In this document: positions 44,369 through 57,199 of the stretch, one piece after another
How the letters are laid out: every line of letters starts with the position of its first letter
How positions within the stretch are numbered: position 1 is the stretch's first letter
Source: Neocallimastix lanati (nom. inval.)
Taxonomy: Eukaryota; Neocallimastigomycota; Neocallimastigomycetes; Neocallimastigales; Neocallimastigaceae
Assembly: GCA_016946835.1 (NCBI GenBank)
Contig: JACVTC010000044.1
Coordinates: 467,501-529,500, forward strand
Length of the DNA: 62,000 nucleotides
Direction: 5' to 3'
Position numbers and translations under genes: made by a program
The notes under the pieces: generated by a model
Databases searched by the model: none
The model's input: the letters and a program-made list of their open reading frames with translations, nothing else
What the model was told of the DNA's origin: nothing

Positions 44369-47258
44369 TTAAAATATTTTATTAAAAAACTTTATTAAAA
44401 TATTGCCAAAACTAGTTTTTTTGTTTTTTAATTTTTCGTTTTTTCTTTTTTTTATATTAAGTTTATTAAATACTTTTAAAAAGTAACTATTATCACTAAA
44501 TATTACTTTAATTTGATTTTTATTTCTATATAAATTAATTAATTTTAAAATTTCATAATTAATTTTGGTAATATTCTTTAAATGATTTTTAATAGCATAA
44601 TTATTTTCTGAAATTTCTTTTTCAACGTCATTTTCATCAATTATTAATTCTATTCCATTTTCTAAAAAGTATTTCATTAAAACTTTGAACATTTCAAGAT
44701 TATTATGACATATTATCAAAGAAATTAGAGTACAATTAGTGTAGGAGTTATCATTTAATTTTATTCTCATTTTATTTTTAGTAACATAATCTATTAAAAA
44801 TTGAGCCATTTCAGTATTATTATTTATAGCGATATATAAGAGTGGATAAATTTCTTCAAGCCAATCCGTATCATTTAATTTCAAAATAATTTTATTTCTA
44901 TAGACGTAATCTATTAATAATTTAACCATTTCAGTATTATTATTATTATTAATAGCATTAAAAAATGGATAGGATTCATTATCATTTTCTTTTCCATTTA
45001 ATTCCAAAATAATTTTATTTTGATTGGCATAGTCAATTAATAATTTAACCATTTCAGTATTATTCTTATCAACGGCATTTATAAGTGGATACTTTCTAAA
45101 TAGATCTTTTTCATTTATTTCCAAAATAATATTATTTTTAGTTGAGTAATCAATTAATAATTTAACCATTTCAACATTATCATTTAAAGTGGAAATTAAA
45201 AGGGGATAACATCCGTATTCATTTTGTTCATTTATTTCCAAAATAATTTTATTTTTATTGGCATAGTCAATTAATAATTTAACCATTTCAATATTATTCT
45301 TATCAATGACATTTATAAGTGGATACTTTCTAAATATATCTTTTTCATTTATTTCCAAAATAATATTATTTTTAGTTGAGTAATCAATTAATAATTTAAC
45401 TATTTCAATATTATCATTTAAAGTCGAAATTAAAAGGGGATAAGATCCATATTCATCTTTTTCATTTATTTTTAAAACAATTTTATTTTGATTGGCATAG
45501 TCAATTAATAATTTAACCATTTCAACATCATCATTTAAAGTGGAAATTAAAAGAGGATAATATCCATATTCATTTTTTTCATTTACTTCCAAAATAATTT
45601 TATTTTTATTGGCATAGTCAATTAATAATTTAACCATTTCAGTATTATACTTATCAATAGCATTAATAAGTGGATAGAATTCATTATCATTGTCTTTTCC
45701 ATTTAATTCCAAAATAATTATATTATTAATGGCATAATTTGTTAATAATTTAATCATTTTAATGTTTTTTCTAGCACGTAAAAGTAAATTATTTAAATCT
45801 TTTTCTTTTTCATATATTTTTAAAATAATTTTATTTCTATAGGCGTAATCTATTAATAATTTAACCATTTCAGTATTATTCTTATAAATAGCATTAAAAA
45901 AGGGATACGATCCATTATTCATCTTTTTCATTTAATTCCAAAATAATTTTATTCTCAGTTGCATAATCTGTTAATAATTTAACCATTTCAGTATTATTAT
46001 TAGCAATAGTATTAAAAAGTGGATAGGATCCATTATTATTGTTATTTCCATTTAATTTCAAAATAATATTATTTTTAGTTGAGTAATCAATTAATAATTT
46101 AACTATTTCAATATTATTATTAGCAATAGCATTAAAAAGAGGATAGGATCCATTATCATTGTCTTTTCCATTTAATTCCAAAATAATTTTATTTTTATTG
46201 GCATAGGCAATTAATAATTTAACCATTTCAGCATTATTCTTATCAATAGCATTTATAAGTGGATATTTTCTATATTTACTTTTTCCATTTATATCAAAAA
46301 TAAATTTATTTTTAGTTGCATAATCCATATAATCCATGAATAATTTAACTATTTTAGCGTCATTCTTGTGAATGGCATATAAAAGTAAAGAGAATCCTTT
46401 ATCATTATCTTTTTCATCTATTTCCAAAATAATTTTATTTCTATAGGCATAATCTATTAATAATTTAATCATTTCAATGTTTTTTCTGAAAGTCGCCCAA
46501 AAAAGTGATTTATAAATATCTTTTACTTTTTCATATATTTTCAAAATAATTTTATTTCTGTAAGCATAATCTATTAATAATTTAACCATTTCAGTATTAT
46601 TATTATAAATAGCATTAAAAAGTGGATAGGATCCATGATCATTGTCTTTTCCATTTAATTCCAAAATAATTTTATTCTCAGTTGCATAATCTATTAATAA
46701 TTTAACCATTTCAGTATTATTCCTGTCAATGGCATTGAAAAGTGGATAGATTCCATTATTATTATCTTTTCCATTTATTTTCAAAATAATTTTATTTTCA
46801 GTTGAATAATCCAAGAATAATTTAACTATTTTAGCGTCATTCTTATTAATGGCAAATAAAAGTAAAGAAAATCCATTATCATTATCTTTTTCATCTATTT
46901 TCAAACTAATTTTATTTCTATCAGCATAATCTATTAATAATTTAATCATTTCAATGTTTTTATAGGTAGTAGCACTTAAAAGTGAATTATATATATCATC
47001 CTCTTTTTCTTTTATTTCCAAAATAATTTTATTTTTAGTAGAATAATCGATTAATAATTTAACCATTTCAGTATCATTATTTTTAGAAGCAATTAAAAGT
47101 GGCGTTAATCCTTTTTCATCTTTTTCGTTTAAATTCAAAATAATTTTATTTTGGAGAGCATTATCTAAAAGATTTTTTACAATTTGAATATCTTTATTTT
47201 CAATCGCATCAAAAAGTTTTTTCATTAATAATTCTTTATTGTTATTTTGATTATCCAT
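44369..47258 (-). pseudogene. Long ankyrin-repeat gene, nearly intact (single frameshift)
   Basis: Starts MDNQNNNKELLMKKLFDAIE at 47258. About eleven 39-residue repeats run to ELNEKDE-stop at 45915. Shifted by one base (KMNNGSYPFFNAIYKNN, from 45931) about nine more repeats follow and end at 44369. Relatives read NGKDNDNGSYPFFNAI at this point, so a small indel in GATGAATAATGG accounts for everything. The joined coding capacity is about 960 residues. The C-terminus carries the non-ankyrin module also found in the giant gene (NHLKNITKINYEILKLINLY, then VIFSDNSYF) and a basic tail (KKRKNEKLKNKKTSFG). One lesion in 2.9 kb: recently inactivated, or a read error. Cytosolic repeat scaffold if functional. 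Confidence 0.8.
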
Positions 47259-47370
47259 ATCTATTATTTATAAGATTTTATTTATTTATTAAATACAGAA
47301 ATAATTTTTATTTTATAAATTTATTTTATAAATTATTTTTATAAATTATAATTTTTAAATTATCAAAAAA
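47259..47370 (-). promoter_or_regulatory. Conserved block upstream of ankyrin genes (copy 5)
   Basis: ATCTATTATTTATAAGATTT next to the ATG, ATTATAATTTTTAAATTATC at the far end, then an A-tract: the same layout as at 22581, 25186 and 27579. Confidence 0.5.
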
Positions 47371-47559
47371 AAGAAGAAGAAAAAAAAAAGTATATATATA
47401 TATATATTTATTTTAATATCATAAAAATAATAAATTGGAATATGGAAAATAGTAAATTTAAATTTTTATTGGGTGAAACTAATAAATAAAAATGAATAAA
47501 AAAAATTTTTAAATAATAATAATAAAAAAATTTTTTTTAATTCTTTTTTTTTTTATATT

Positions 47560-48180
47560 TTTTTATAAATTAATAAAATAATTAAATATAAAATATTTTA
47601 TGAATTAAAATTAATAAAATAGGACCTGATTATACTTTGATTATTGTTTTTAACAATTATTTTATTAATTTTTTTATAAATATTATGTTATCTTTAAAAC
47701 ATTTAATAATATAATTCGCTTTTTTTTTTTTTTTTTTATTTTTCATTCATAATAAGTAATAGTAATTTACTTGTATATTAAAAATAATTATTCCTCTCTG
47801 TCTATAAATATTAATTATTATTATTATTATTATAATTTTCTCTTAATAATTTTAAATATTTTGTATATATTCAAATATAATAATTAAATATAAAGAGAAA
47901 GAAAATTAATCTTTAATGGAATTAAATATATATAAATATTATTTTTAGATAGAAAAAATTTGAATTAAAAAAATTATTTATAAATTAAAGTTTTTATCTT
48001 TTTCAGTTTATTATTGGATATTATTTTATTGGATATAAAATTTCTTTTATTTCTTTAAATATTAGTTCTAAATTTTACAGAACAATGTAATATAATTTTT
48101 GGAATTAAATAAAATTAATATCCACTTTTATTTGTTATTAATGATTTATTGTCCAATTATTATTAAATTATTCAAAAAAG
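47560..48180. repeat. Tandem segmental duplication, copy 1
   Basis: Closely matches 49630-50225: AATAGGACCTGATTATACT, TTGTATATTAAAAATAATTA, CTGTCTATAAATATTAATTA, TTAGTTCTAAATTTTACAGA. No gene inside. The distance between copies is about 2.05 kb. Confidence 0.75.
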
Positions 48181-48289
48181 ACATAATATTATTTTTAAAA
48201 ACAAATAAAACGGATATAAAAAAAAAAAAAAATAAAATTATCCACTTTTAAAAAAAAAAAAAACAATTTAATTAATAATATTAAAAGCA

Positions 48290-48709
48290 ATATTAAAAAA
48301 ATTGATAAATCATTAATAGATTATATAAAAGAATGTAAAAATTTTTTTTAAAATTTTAATATGAAGAATAAAAAAAAAAAAAAGAATAGTTTAAATTAAA
48401 AGTCATCCTGAGATGTGAGATTATAATAATTGAAATAATGAAAAAAAAAACTTATAGAGAGAAACGATTTAAACAAGAAACTAAAATTTTTTATATCATT
48501 GATGAGTTTTGTAAATAAAAATGGACTTTATTTGTTATTTACTTTTTTTTTTTTTTTTATTAATTTTCTCTTTTTCTTATTATAGTTCTATTTTCAAACT
48601 TTTTTTTTCTAGTTCTATTTCTATTTTCATTAATTCATATTAATTTTTAAAAAAAATTTTTTTTTATTTTTATTTATTTATTTATTTATATTTATTTATT
48701 TATTTATAT

Positions 48710-48741
<32 letters not shown>

Positions 48742-49600
48742 ACTAACATTTTTATAATTTATCTTCATTATTTAAAATGATTCTTTATAATTATTTTTTT
48801 TTATTTATTCAACTCTAATAATATAAATTAAAAAAATGAATTGGAATAAATTTTATTTTATATTAATAAAAAATATAAGTATAAAAAATAGAAAAATAGA
48901 AAAATAGAAAAATAGAAAAATATAAAAATATAAAAATATAATTATAATAAAAATACTAGTATTCTTTAATTTTATCTTTTTAATTTTACAATCCATTTTT
49001 AATAATTTAAAAAATTAAAAAAAAATTATATAATATATATATATAATCAATTTAATATTAAAAAAATATTTTATTAATAAAATTATTAAAATATTATTTA
49101 TTATTTATTATATCTCTATACTATAAAAAAAACATTTCACTAGTTCTATATTTCCTTTTTTTTTTTATTCAATTAATAATGATGAAGTATCTCTATTTTT
49201 ATTTTTATTTTTAATATTCCTTTTCTCAATGAATTAATTTTTTTTTTTTTTTTTTTTTACAATTAATAAAAAATAATACTTTATATATCCAAAAATTCTT
49301 TATTTATTGAATTGAATGAATATTTTTATTTTATTATTAATAATATATTTTTAATAATTTCTCACATTTAATAATTAAAATAAAAAAATTAATAAACTTT
49401 TAAAAAATATTTAATTTCATTTAAATCCATAAATAAAAATAAGTATATATATATACTTTTAATTATATCAATTTTGTATTTTTTTTTATTTATTTATATA
49501 TTTATTTTTATTTTAAAAGTATTAATATGTTAAACTTTAAAAAGTAATATATATTAGTTAATAACAAAAATCATTTTAATAAACTATTATTTTATTATAT
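48290..49600. repeat. Intergenic block, paralogue of 37740-38567 plus 39490-39900
   Basis: Contains both halves that flank the insertion at 38568-39488 but without it, so this is the unoccupied site. AT-rich, TTTATTTA runs near 48670-48740. No gene. Confidence 0.65.
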
Positions 49601-49629
49601 AACAAAAAAAAATTTTTTTTTTTTAATTC

Positions 49630-50225
49630 TTTTTTTTTTTACAAATAAATAAAATAATAATTAAATATAATCTTTTATGAATTAAAATTAATAAAATAGG
49701 ACCTGATTATACTCTGATTATTGTTTTTAACAATTATTGTTTTTAACAATAATTATGTTATCTTTAAAACATTTAATAATATAATTCGCTTTATTTTGTT
49801 TATTTTTCATAATAAATAATAGTAATTTACTTGTATATTAAAAATAATTATTCCTTTCTGTCTATAAATATTAATTATTATTATTATTATAATTTTCTCT
49901 TAATCATTTTAAATATTTTGTATATATCCAAATATAATAATTAAATATTAAGAGAAAGAAAATTAATCTTTAGTGGATTTAAATATATATAAATATTATT
50001 TTTAGAAAGAAAAAATTTTGAATAAAAATAAAATAAAAATTAATAAAAAAATATGAAATATAAAATTATTTATAAATTAAAGTTTTATCATTTTCAGTTT
50101 ATTTAAATGATTATTATTGGATATTAATTTATTGGATATAAAATTACTTTTATTTCTTTAAATATTAGTTCTAAATTTTACAGAACAATAATTTTTGGAA
50201 ATAAATAAAATTAAATACGGAATCA
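49630..50225. repeat. Tandem segmental duplication, copy 2
   Basis: Counterpart of 47560-48180 with a few small indels. Confidence 0.75.
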
Positions 50226-50348
50226 TTATCCAAAAGTAAATATTATCACTTACTATTAATTCAATTATACTTTTTATATATATAGATTCATTTTAAAAAA
50301 AATTTAGAATTTATTTCTGAAATATTCTTTAAATGCACAAAGGAATAA

Positions 50349-50380
<32 letters not shown>

Positions 50381-50760
50381 ATTACAATGATATTTTAAAT
50401 ATTTAAATATTATAGCTATTCCAACAAATGACTATTAAAAGTGGATGTAATTTATAGTAGTTTTCTTTTTCATTCATTTTCAAAATAATTTTATTTTCAA
50501 TGGTATAATCTATTAAAAATTTAACTATTATTATTATTATTTATTGAAATGGCTTCTAAAAAAAAAGGATATTTTTTATTATTATCAATTTTTTTTTTAT
50601 TTAATTTTAAATTAATTTTATTTTAATTAACATAATCTATTAATAATTATTTCAACATTATTATGAAGAATTGTTCCACAAAAGTAGATATATTCCATAT
50701 TCAATGTCTTTTTCATTTAAATCCAAAATAATTTTTATTTCTATTGGCATTAATATATTA
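50225..50760 (-). pseudogene. Ankyrin gene remnant with the C-terminal HLK module
   Basis: Complement of 50225-50335 keeps the module seen at 16.8 and 44.5 kb (VHLKNISEINSK; a FSDNS-equivalent near 50240). Four decayed repeats follow upstream to 50760 (complements of ATTAAAAGTGGATG, ATGGTATAATCTATTAAAAA and CAATGTCTTTTTCATTTAAATC). Frames are broken throughout. Confidence 0.6.
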
Positions 50761-50769
50761 GTAATTAAA

Positions 50770-52554
50770 TTATTTAAATAGTATTTACTAGAATAATACA
50801 TTCCAGTATACACTTATTAAATTTTTTTTTTTTTTTTTGGTTTGTTTTACTTTTTAAGTTCTATTTTTATATATATATGTATAATTAATATTTAATTTCA
50901 ATTACGTTTTTTTTATATTTTATTTTTTTTTTTCTTTCTATTTTTTTTTTTTTTATTTTTTTATCTCTTCTTTTATTTTAATTTATATATTGTTTATTAT
51001 TTTCATTTTTATTATTATTACTTTTTTATTTCTCCAATTAATTTTTTTATTATTATTTTTTATTTTTAAACAAAAATATAATATATAATATATATATATT
51101 ATATTTTATTATTCAATAACATATATAAAAATTAATGATTGCATCTATTTTGTATTTTTTTTTTTTTTTTTTTTTTTTGTATTTTTGCTTTTGAGTTTTA
51201 ATTAAATTATTATTTCCTCCTGTTTATCTATTTATATTTTATTTCAATAGTGGTGAAATTATAATAAAAATATAATATATTTTCATTTTTTTTCCTTTTT
51301 TTTTTATAGCAGCAATTATATTGCGAACTTGAGCTTTATTTATTTATTCATTTATTAATTACATGTATATTCTATATAAAAAAAAATTTAATAAAAAAAA
51401 AAATATCTTTTCCATAATGAACAATTAATTATAACTTTATAAAAATGAAATGTTATATATATTGAAATATATTGAAATATTAATAACAATAATATATAAA
51501 GATTACTAATAAAATGTTACAAAAAAAATAATTCTTTTATAATTATAAAATAATTATTTGTATATATAAATATTCCTCTTTCTCTTCTCTCTCTCTATAT
51601 ATATATATATGAATATTTTTTAGATGAAAAGGAAAATTTAAATTAAAATAAATATAAAGGTAATAATAAAAATTAACAAACTATTTAAAATATATATATA
51701 TATATATATTTACAATTAAAATTATATTTTTTAATATAATAAAGAAATAAATATTATATAAATAGATATATATATATAAATTTTTTACTTTTTAGTATAA
51801 ATGTCTTCAAATAAATATAAATCTTTTTTTTAACTTTAAGTATTATAAATTATAGGTATGAATAGGTATTTATCATTTCAATTTTTTATATATTTTTTGA
51901 ATATAAAAAAAATTTTTTTTTTTTTTTTTTTTTTAATTATAAAATTTTATGGTAAAATTTGAAAAAAAATATAAAGATATAAATAATCACTAGTGATTAA
52001 TATTTTATAATAATTAAGCATAAAAATAGAATAATTATAATTATTTCTCAATCTTCTTATTTTTAAAATAATAAATAAATAAATAAATAAAATCATTTCT
52101 TAAATTTAATTTTTTCAATCATTTTACTTTTCCTAATAGTAAAATTAATAAAAAATAATACTCTTTATATCTATGATATCTTTATTTATTGAATTGAATG
52201 AATAATTTTTATTTTTTATTATTAATAATATATTTTTTAATATTTCCTAATTACATAATTAATAATTAATAATTAAAAAAAAAAAAAAATTAATAAAATT
52301 TTCTTAAGTAAAATAGAAATTTATTAATAAAAAAAAGTATATAAATACTTTTATTTATATCAATTTAGTAATTTTTATTTATTTATTTATTTATTTATTT
52401 ATTTCTATTTTTAAAAAATATTAACATGTTTCAACTTTACAAAGTAATATATAATATATATTTCTTATATACATACATTTAAAAATATTATATTTATAAA
52501 GATATAAATTTAAACACAAATTAATATAATAATAATAACATATTTATAGCTATA
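50770..52554. other. AT-rich spacer
   Basis: No gene. 51300-51420 (AGCAGCAA, CAATTATATTGCGAACTTGAG, ACATGTATATTC) resembles 56310-56370. 52130-52554 belongs to the family of spacers found 3' of ankyrin genes. Confidence 0.4.
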
Positions 52555-53374
52555 TTTTTTTTTTCATGATTTAATAAACATTTTACTAGTTCTATATTTC
52601 CAACGTTACATGCAATTAATAATGATATATTTACATCTTTATTTTTCTCATTGCTATCCATTCCATATTAAATTAGTTTTTCCACCTCTTCAATATTACC
52701 TTGTTTACATTCATAAGTTAATAAGGTTTCATTATCATATTTTATTCTATCTTTTTCCTTTATTTCTTTTACTAAATAATTTACTATATCAAAGTGTTCC
52801 TTTTGTTTAGCCGCAGCTAATGAAGTACTTTCAATATTAGCACCATGTTCCACTAAATATTTTGCAATATCAAAATTTCCTTAAAATGAAGCAGAAAATA
52901 ATGGCGTCATTCCATCATTATCTTCACACTCAATATTAGCTTCTTTTTCCACTAAATGTTTTACAACATCTATATATTTCCGCATATAATAGTAAGTAAT
53001 AATGGAGTCCGTCCCTCATTACTTTTATTTTCAATATTAGCTCCCTGTTTCGTTAAATATTTTATAACATCCAAATGTCCATATATTAAAGCATATATTA
53101 ATGGAGTATATCCACGTTTATCTTTACTTTCCATATTTGCTCCCTTTTCTACTAAATATTTTACAATACCTAGTTTTCCTTGAAGAAAAGCAAGAGATAA
53201 AAGAGTTAATCCATCTTTACTTTTTTCTTTCAATATTGGCTCCTTTTTCCACTAATACTTTTAATTTTTCTAAATTATTTAAATATACAGCTTTAAATAA
53301 TTTAGATGAAAAAATAATTTTAATTGCTTCATTAAATATTGTTTAATAGGAACTGGTACTCCTCTTATTTTCAT
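52555..53374 (-). pseudogene. Canonical ankyrin-repeat gene, disrupted
   Basis: Minus-strand start ATGAAAATAAGAGGAG at 53374, aligned with the gene at 55670. After a frameshift come canonical 33-residue repeats: DGLTLLSLAFLQGKLGIVKY, VEKGANMESKDKRGYTPLIY, then DVIKYLTKQGANIENKSNEG (53233-52970). Another break follows, then MEHGANIESTSLAAAKQKEH, then NETLLTYECKQGNIEEVEKL (52853-52668), and a last partial repeat near 52560-52660 (NIELVKCLLNH). At least three lesions. The ETLLTYECKQGNIEE module also ends the gene at 40160, linking the canonical and 39-residue types. Confidence 0.75.
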
Positions 53375-53486
53375 TTTAAAATAAATTTTTACTGTTTTAA
53401 TTAAATATAAAATAATTTTTATTAAATAATTTCTGGTATTAAATTAATTTTAAATTAATAAGTTATAAATTATAGGACTTTAATAT

Positions 53487-53525
<39 letters not shown>

Positions 53526-55082
53526 TTAATTAATTAATTAATTTACTAAATGTTGAGTATTTATAATAATTTAGATCATTACAATTCTTGTTTTTGGAAA
53601 GCTGAATAGACAGTAGAAAATTAATATTACTAGCAACAAATATTTCAACAATTAAAGTGTTTATTTATTATTTTAATTATTTACTATTTTATTTTATTTA
53701 CCAAAAAAAAAAAAAAAAAAAATAAGTATTTACCAAGCTCACTGAATTTATTGGAATTTATTTTGGTATATATATAATTTAAAAATAAATAAAAAAGATA
53801 TAAATAAATAAATATTAAGTAATAAAATATTAATAAATATTAATATAATTTATTCGTTAAAGCTATCACTTATTATTCAATTAAAAAAATAAAACTATTA
53901 TTTATTATAACTAATAAAAATATTATATTTTATTATATTTAATGGGTTTTAAATATAGGTATCGATAATAAAATGTAATATAATGGTATTTTATCATCAA
54001 ACGGTTTTATTTATTTTGTGCTAACAAAAGATAATAACTAATAGCTAATGTTTGTTTATTTTTAGATTATTATCTATTGATAATAATTTAAAATACTCTC
54101 TATGAATTTAATATATATCTATTTTGTATAATATTTCTTTAATGTTATTGTTATTATTTAACTTGTTTTATACTTTATTTTTGGTGGTTTATTTTTACTT
54201 AATTTTTTTTTTTTTTTAAAAAAAACTATTTACCTCAATTTTCAGTAGAATATCCACCAATTCTTCGTTGTTTATCACCAATTTACAATTTTATTTCACT
54301 TATTTGGAGTAGTATTTGCTTCTTATTTGAAAGAAAAGATAATCACTTATTTATTTTATTTATTTATTTAATCTAAATACTTTTATATATTTATATTTAT
54401 ATTTATTTAATTTATTAAAAAAAAAATAAAAAAAAAAAAAAAATTAGTAAATTCTTTTTTTTCATTTAATTTTATTAATTAATTGTTAATTATTATAATT
54501 GATTATATCAAATATCATATTTGAATATAATTTGGGATATATATTTGAATAGTGTTGGATATATATTTGAATAGTATTGGATATATATAAATTTAAGTGT
54601 AAAAATTTAAAAAAAAAATATTTTACAGAAAAAAAGAATTTTTTTAAATTATTGATACAAAACCTAATATATTTCAATGTAATCAAATATATTTAAATGA
54701 ATACTATTGTTAATCTATTGATGTACATTTATTAATTTATATTAATTATTATATATATTATAAATAATATAAACTTTAATATCTATCAAAATTTATTTCA
54801 AATTTACATAAAAAAAAAAATAAAAACTTTATTTTCTATGTTGCAAATACATAAATTTAAAAAAAAATAAAAAAAAAAGATGAATTTCTTTTTACTGCTA
54901 AAATCATTGTTTCTTTCTAAATTTAATACGTATTAATGTTAAAATAATGAATATTATTTTATATAGATAATATAAATATATAAATATATTTTAATAAAAA
55001 AAAAAGTAATCATATAATTTTAAATATCTATTCTATTTAATTATGATTTATAGAATTTTTTTCCTAACGTTACTTTTATTTT

Positions 55083-55085
<3 letters not shown>
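53375..55085. other. Spacer, partly duplicated
   Basis: No gene. 54150-54620 closely matches 55830-56260 (CTCAATTTTCAGTAGAATAT, CCACCAATTCTTCGTTGTTT, TTTGGAGTAGTATTTGCTTC). A (TTTA)n run lies at 53480-53525 and a (TTA)n run near 55092-55112. Confidence 0.5.
54180..54620. repeat. Duplicated upstream block of canonical ankyrin genes, copy 1
   Basis: Pairs with 55845-56260. The most conserved part, 54234-54281, reads on the minus strand LVINNEELVDILLKIE directly before a GTAAATAG donor-like site. In the other copy one residue differs. It may be a small exon or conserved regulatory DNA. Confidence 0.6.
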
Positions 55086-55115
<30 letters not shown>

Positions 55116-55670
55116 TATTTTTTTTTCCATATAGTTTACAATATCAAAGTGATTTTTCTTATAAGCTACAGCTAATGGTGTCTGTCCACCATTATTTTTA
55201 CTTTCAATATTGGCTCCCTTTTCTACTAAATATTTTACAATATCTAGTTTTCCATGCCATGACACTTCATGTAACGGAGTATTTCCACCATCATCTTTAC
55301 TTTCAATATTGGCTCCCTTTTCTACTACATATTTTACAATATCTAGTTTTCCACGCCATGACACTAACTATGACTTTGACACACTATTTAACGGAGTACA
55401 TCCATCATTATCTTTACTTTCAATATTGGCTCCCTTTTCTACTAAATATTTTACAATATCTAGGTTTCCACCCCATGACGCTCTATGTAACGGCGTACAT
55501 CCAAAATTATCTTTACTTTCAATATTGGCTCCCTTTTCTACTAAATATTTTACTCTCTCTAAATCATTAGAATTTATCGCTTTAAATAATTTAGGAGAAA
55601 TAATAATACTAATCGTTTTTTTAAGCATTGGTTTAACTTTTCCTTGAATTGATGATCTTTTATTTTTCAA
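55086..55670 (-). pseudogene. Canonical ankyrin-repeat gene with one in-frame stop and lost start
   Basis: A single reading frame of about 194 codons broken by one TAG (55368-55370), after GCTPLNSVSKS; beyond it LVSWRGKLDIVKYVVEKGAN continues in the same frame. Five canonical 33-residue repeats (DIVKYLVEKGANIESKDNFG, CTPLHRASWGGNL) are followed by HFDIVNYMEKK and an Asn tail from the TTA microsatellite. The initiator of the paralogue at 53374 is ATG; here the aligned codon is TTG, with a stop just upstream. Two lesions suggest a pseudogene. Canonical VEKGANIE repeats suggest a different ankyrin subfamily from the 39-residue genes. Confidence 0.75.
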
Positions 55671-55844
55671 TTAATACTAAAATTTTTACTATTTTAATTA
55701 AAAATATAAAATAAATTATTATAAATAATTTCTGCGTATTAAATTAATTTTAATGATATTATAATTAAAATATATAGAATTTTACTTTTTACTTATCAAT
55801 TGTTGAATTGATAATAGTTTATTTAACTTGATTTGTACTTTATT

Positions 55845-56260
55845 TTTAGTGATTTATTTTTACTTTTTTTTTTTTTTTTAAAAAAAAAAAAACTATTTAC
55901 CTCAATTTTCAGTAGAATATCCACCAATTCTTCGTTGTTTTTCACCAATTTACAATTTTATTTCACCTATTTGGAGTAGTATTTGCTTCTTATTTTAAAG
56001 AAAAGATAATCACTTATTTATTTTATTTATTTATTTAATCTAAATACTTTTATATATTTATTTTTATATTTATTTAATTTATTAAAAATAAAAATAAAAA
56101 AAAAAAAATTAATAAAATTAAATGAAAAAAAAAGAATTTACTAATTAATTGTTAATTATTATAATTGATTATATCAAATATCATATTTGAATAGTGTTGG
56201 ATATATGTTTGAATAGTATTGGATATATATAAATTTAAGTGTAAAAATTAAAAAAAAAAA
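55845..56260. repeat. Duplicated upstream block of canonical ankyrin genes, copy 2
   Basis: Pairs with 54180-54620; conserved core at 55901-55948. Confidence 0.6.
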
Positions 56261-56268
56261 GTATTTTA

Positions 56269-56307
<39 letters not shown>

Positions 56308-56538
56308 GGCAGCAAACTTGTTTCATCTTTATTAATTAAATATTTGATAAAATACATGTAATAAAATAATAAAAAAAAAAAGATAAAAAAATAAACAAAA
56401 AATAAAACACAAAATAAAAATAAAATAATGGTATAATATATTCTAGTTTCATTTAATTAATATTTGTAAGACTTCACAAGGGCATTATTATACTGAAGTA
56501 TAATAATTAACTTTGACTTCGCAATGTTAATCATAATT

Positions 56539-56933
56539 TTAAGATACAAAATTATGATCTTCATTGGTTGCGCTAGCCCTGCTGGCCTGTCTTACTGTTT
56601 CTTCAGCATTGACGCTCTTGGTAGTAGTAGTACGATTCGATTTGAACCTATTGAACAAAGACCATTGCTGGCCAATAGCAATAGGTATAATCGATTGGAG
56701 GAGTGCCGCAGTAACCACTAAGAACGGAGTATCAGAATAAGCACCTGATTTCATCTGGCACTTAAATAGATCCTTCCATTCCCTTGTACTGTTATTAATA
56801 CTTCGACCTCCAAGAAGGAAATTAAACACTTTTTCACACACACTAGAATCAATATACACATTATTTTCAATACTATTACTAACATTACTAAAAATACTAT
56901 TACTAATATTATTATTACTATTATAACTGTTAC
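56539..56933 (-). pseudogene. 3' part of an unknown gene, cut by the copia element's LTR
   Basis: On the minus strand the frame is open from the LTR edge at 56933 to a stop at 56539 (about 130 codons). A Ser/Asn-rich start (SNNNISNSIFSNV) leads to SSVCEKVFNFLLGGRSINNS, EWKDLFKCQMKSGAYSDTP, a hydrophobic span FLVVTAALLQSIIPIAIG and a polar tail (KSVNAEETVRQASRAS). No initiator ATG lies inside, and the frame runs directly into the retrotransposon, so the 5' part should lie beyond its other LTR, outside the window. GC is higher than in the surroundings. A related fragment lies at 38590-38720. One transmembrane helix; family not recognised. It could be host or an older mobile element. Confidence 0.5.
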
Positions 56934-57177
56934 TAATAAAAGTTTGTTTTATTATTTAATTATTTATTTATTTTATTTATTTATTTATAAGATTTTATAA
57001 ATAGGTAATTACAAATGTTTAACTTTGTTATTTTACATGTATTTATATCTTTTGTGGCTTGATTCTAGACTTAATACTTAATTTAATGTTATATTAAATT
57101 TAACTATTTTATATTACATTTATATCTATTAATTTATATTTAATTTATTATTATTAAAGTAAACTTAAATCTTAATA
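56933..57177 (-). repeat. 3' long terminal repeat of the Ty1/copia element
   Basis: The first 89 bp (56933-57021) are identical to 61912-62000, the visible part of the 5' LTR. The other end is set by the polypurine tract at 57178-57186. Length about 245 bp. The ends are TATTAAG... and ...TTATTAG rather than TG...CA. Confidence 0.8.
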
Positions 57178-57186
57178 CTCCCCCGC
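57178..57186 (-). other. Polypurine tract of the copia element
   Basis: GCGGGGGAG on the minus strand, directly before the 3' LTR, 14 bp past the pol stop codon. The expected plus-strand primer site. Confidence 0.75.
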
Positions 57187-57199
57187 AAATATAATTTTA

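Noticed and set aside
55043-55647. Plus-strand hydrophobic frames over the canonical ankyrin genes (also 52610-53346)
   Set aside because: Antisense shadows of conserved ankyrin repeats; their periodicity follows the minus-strand repeat.
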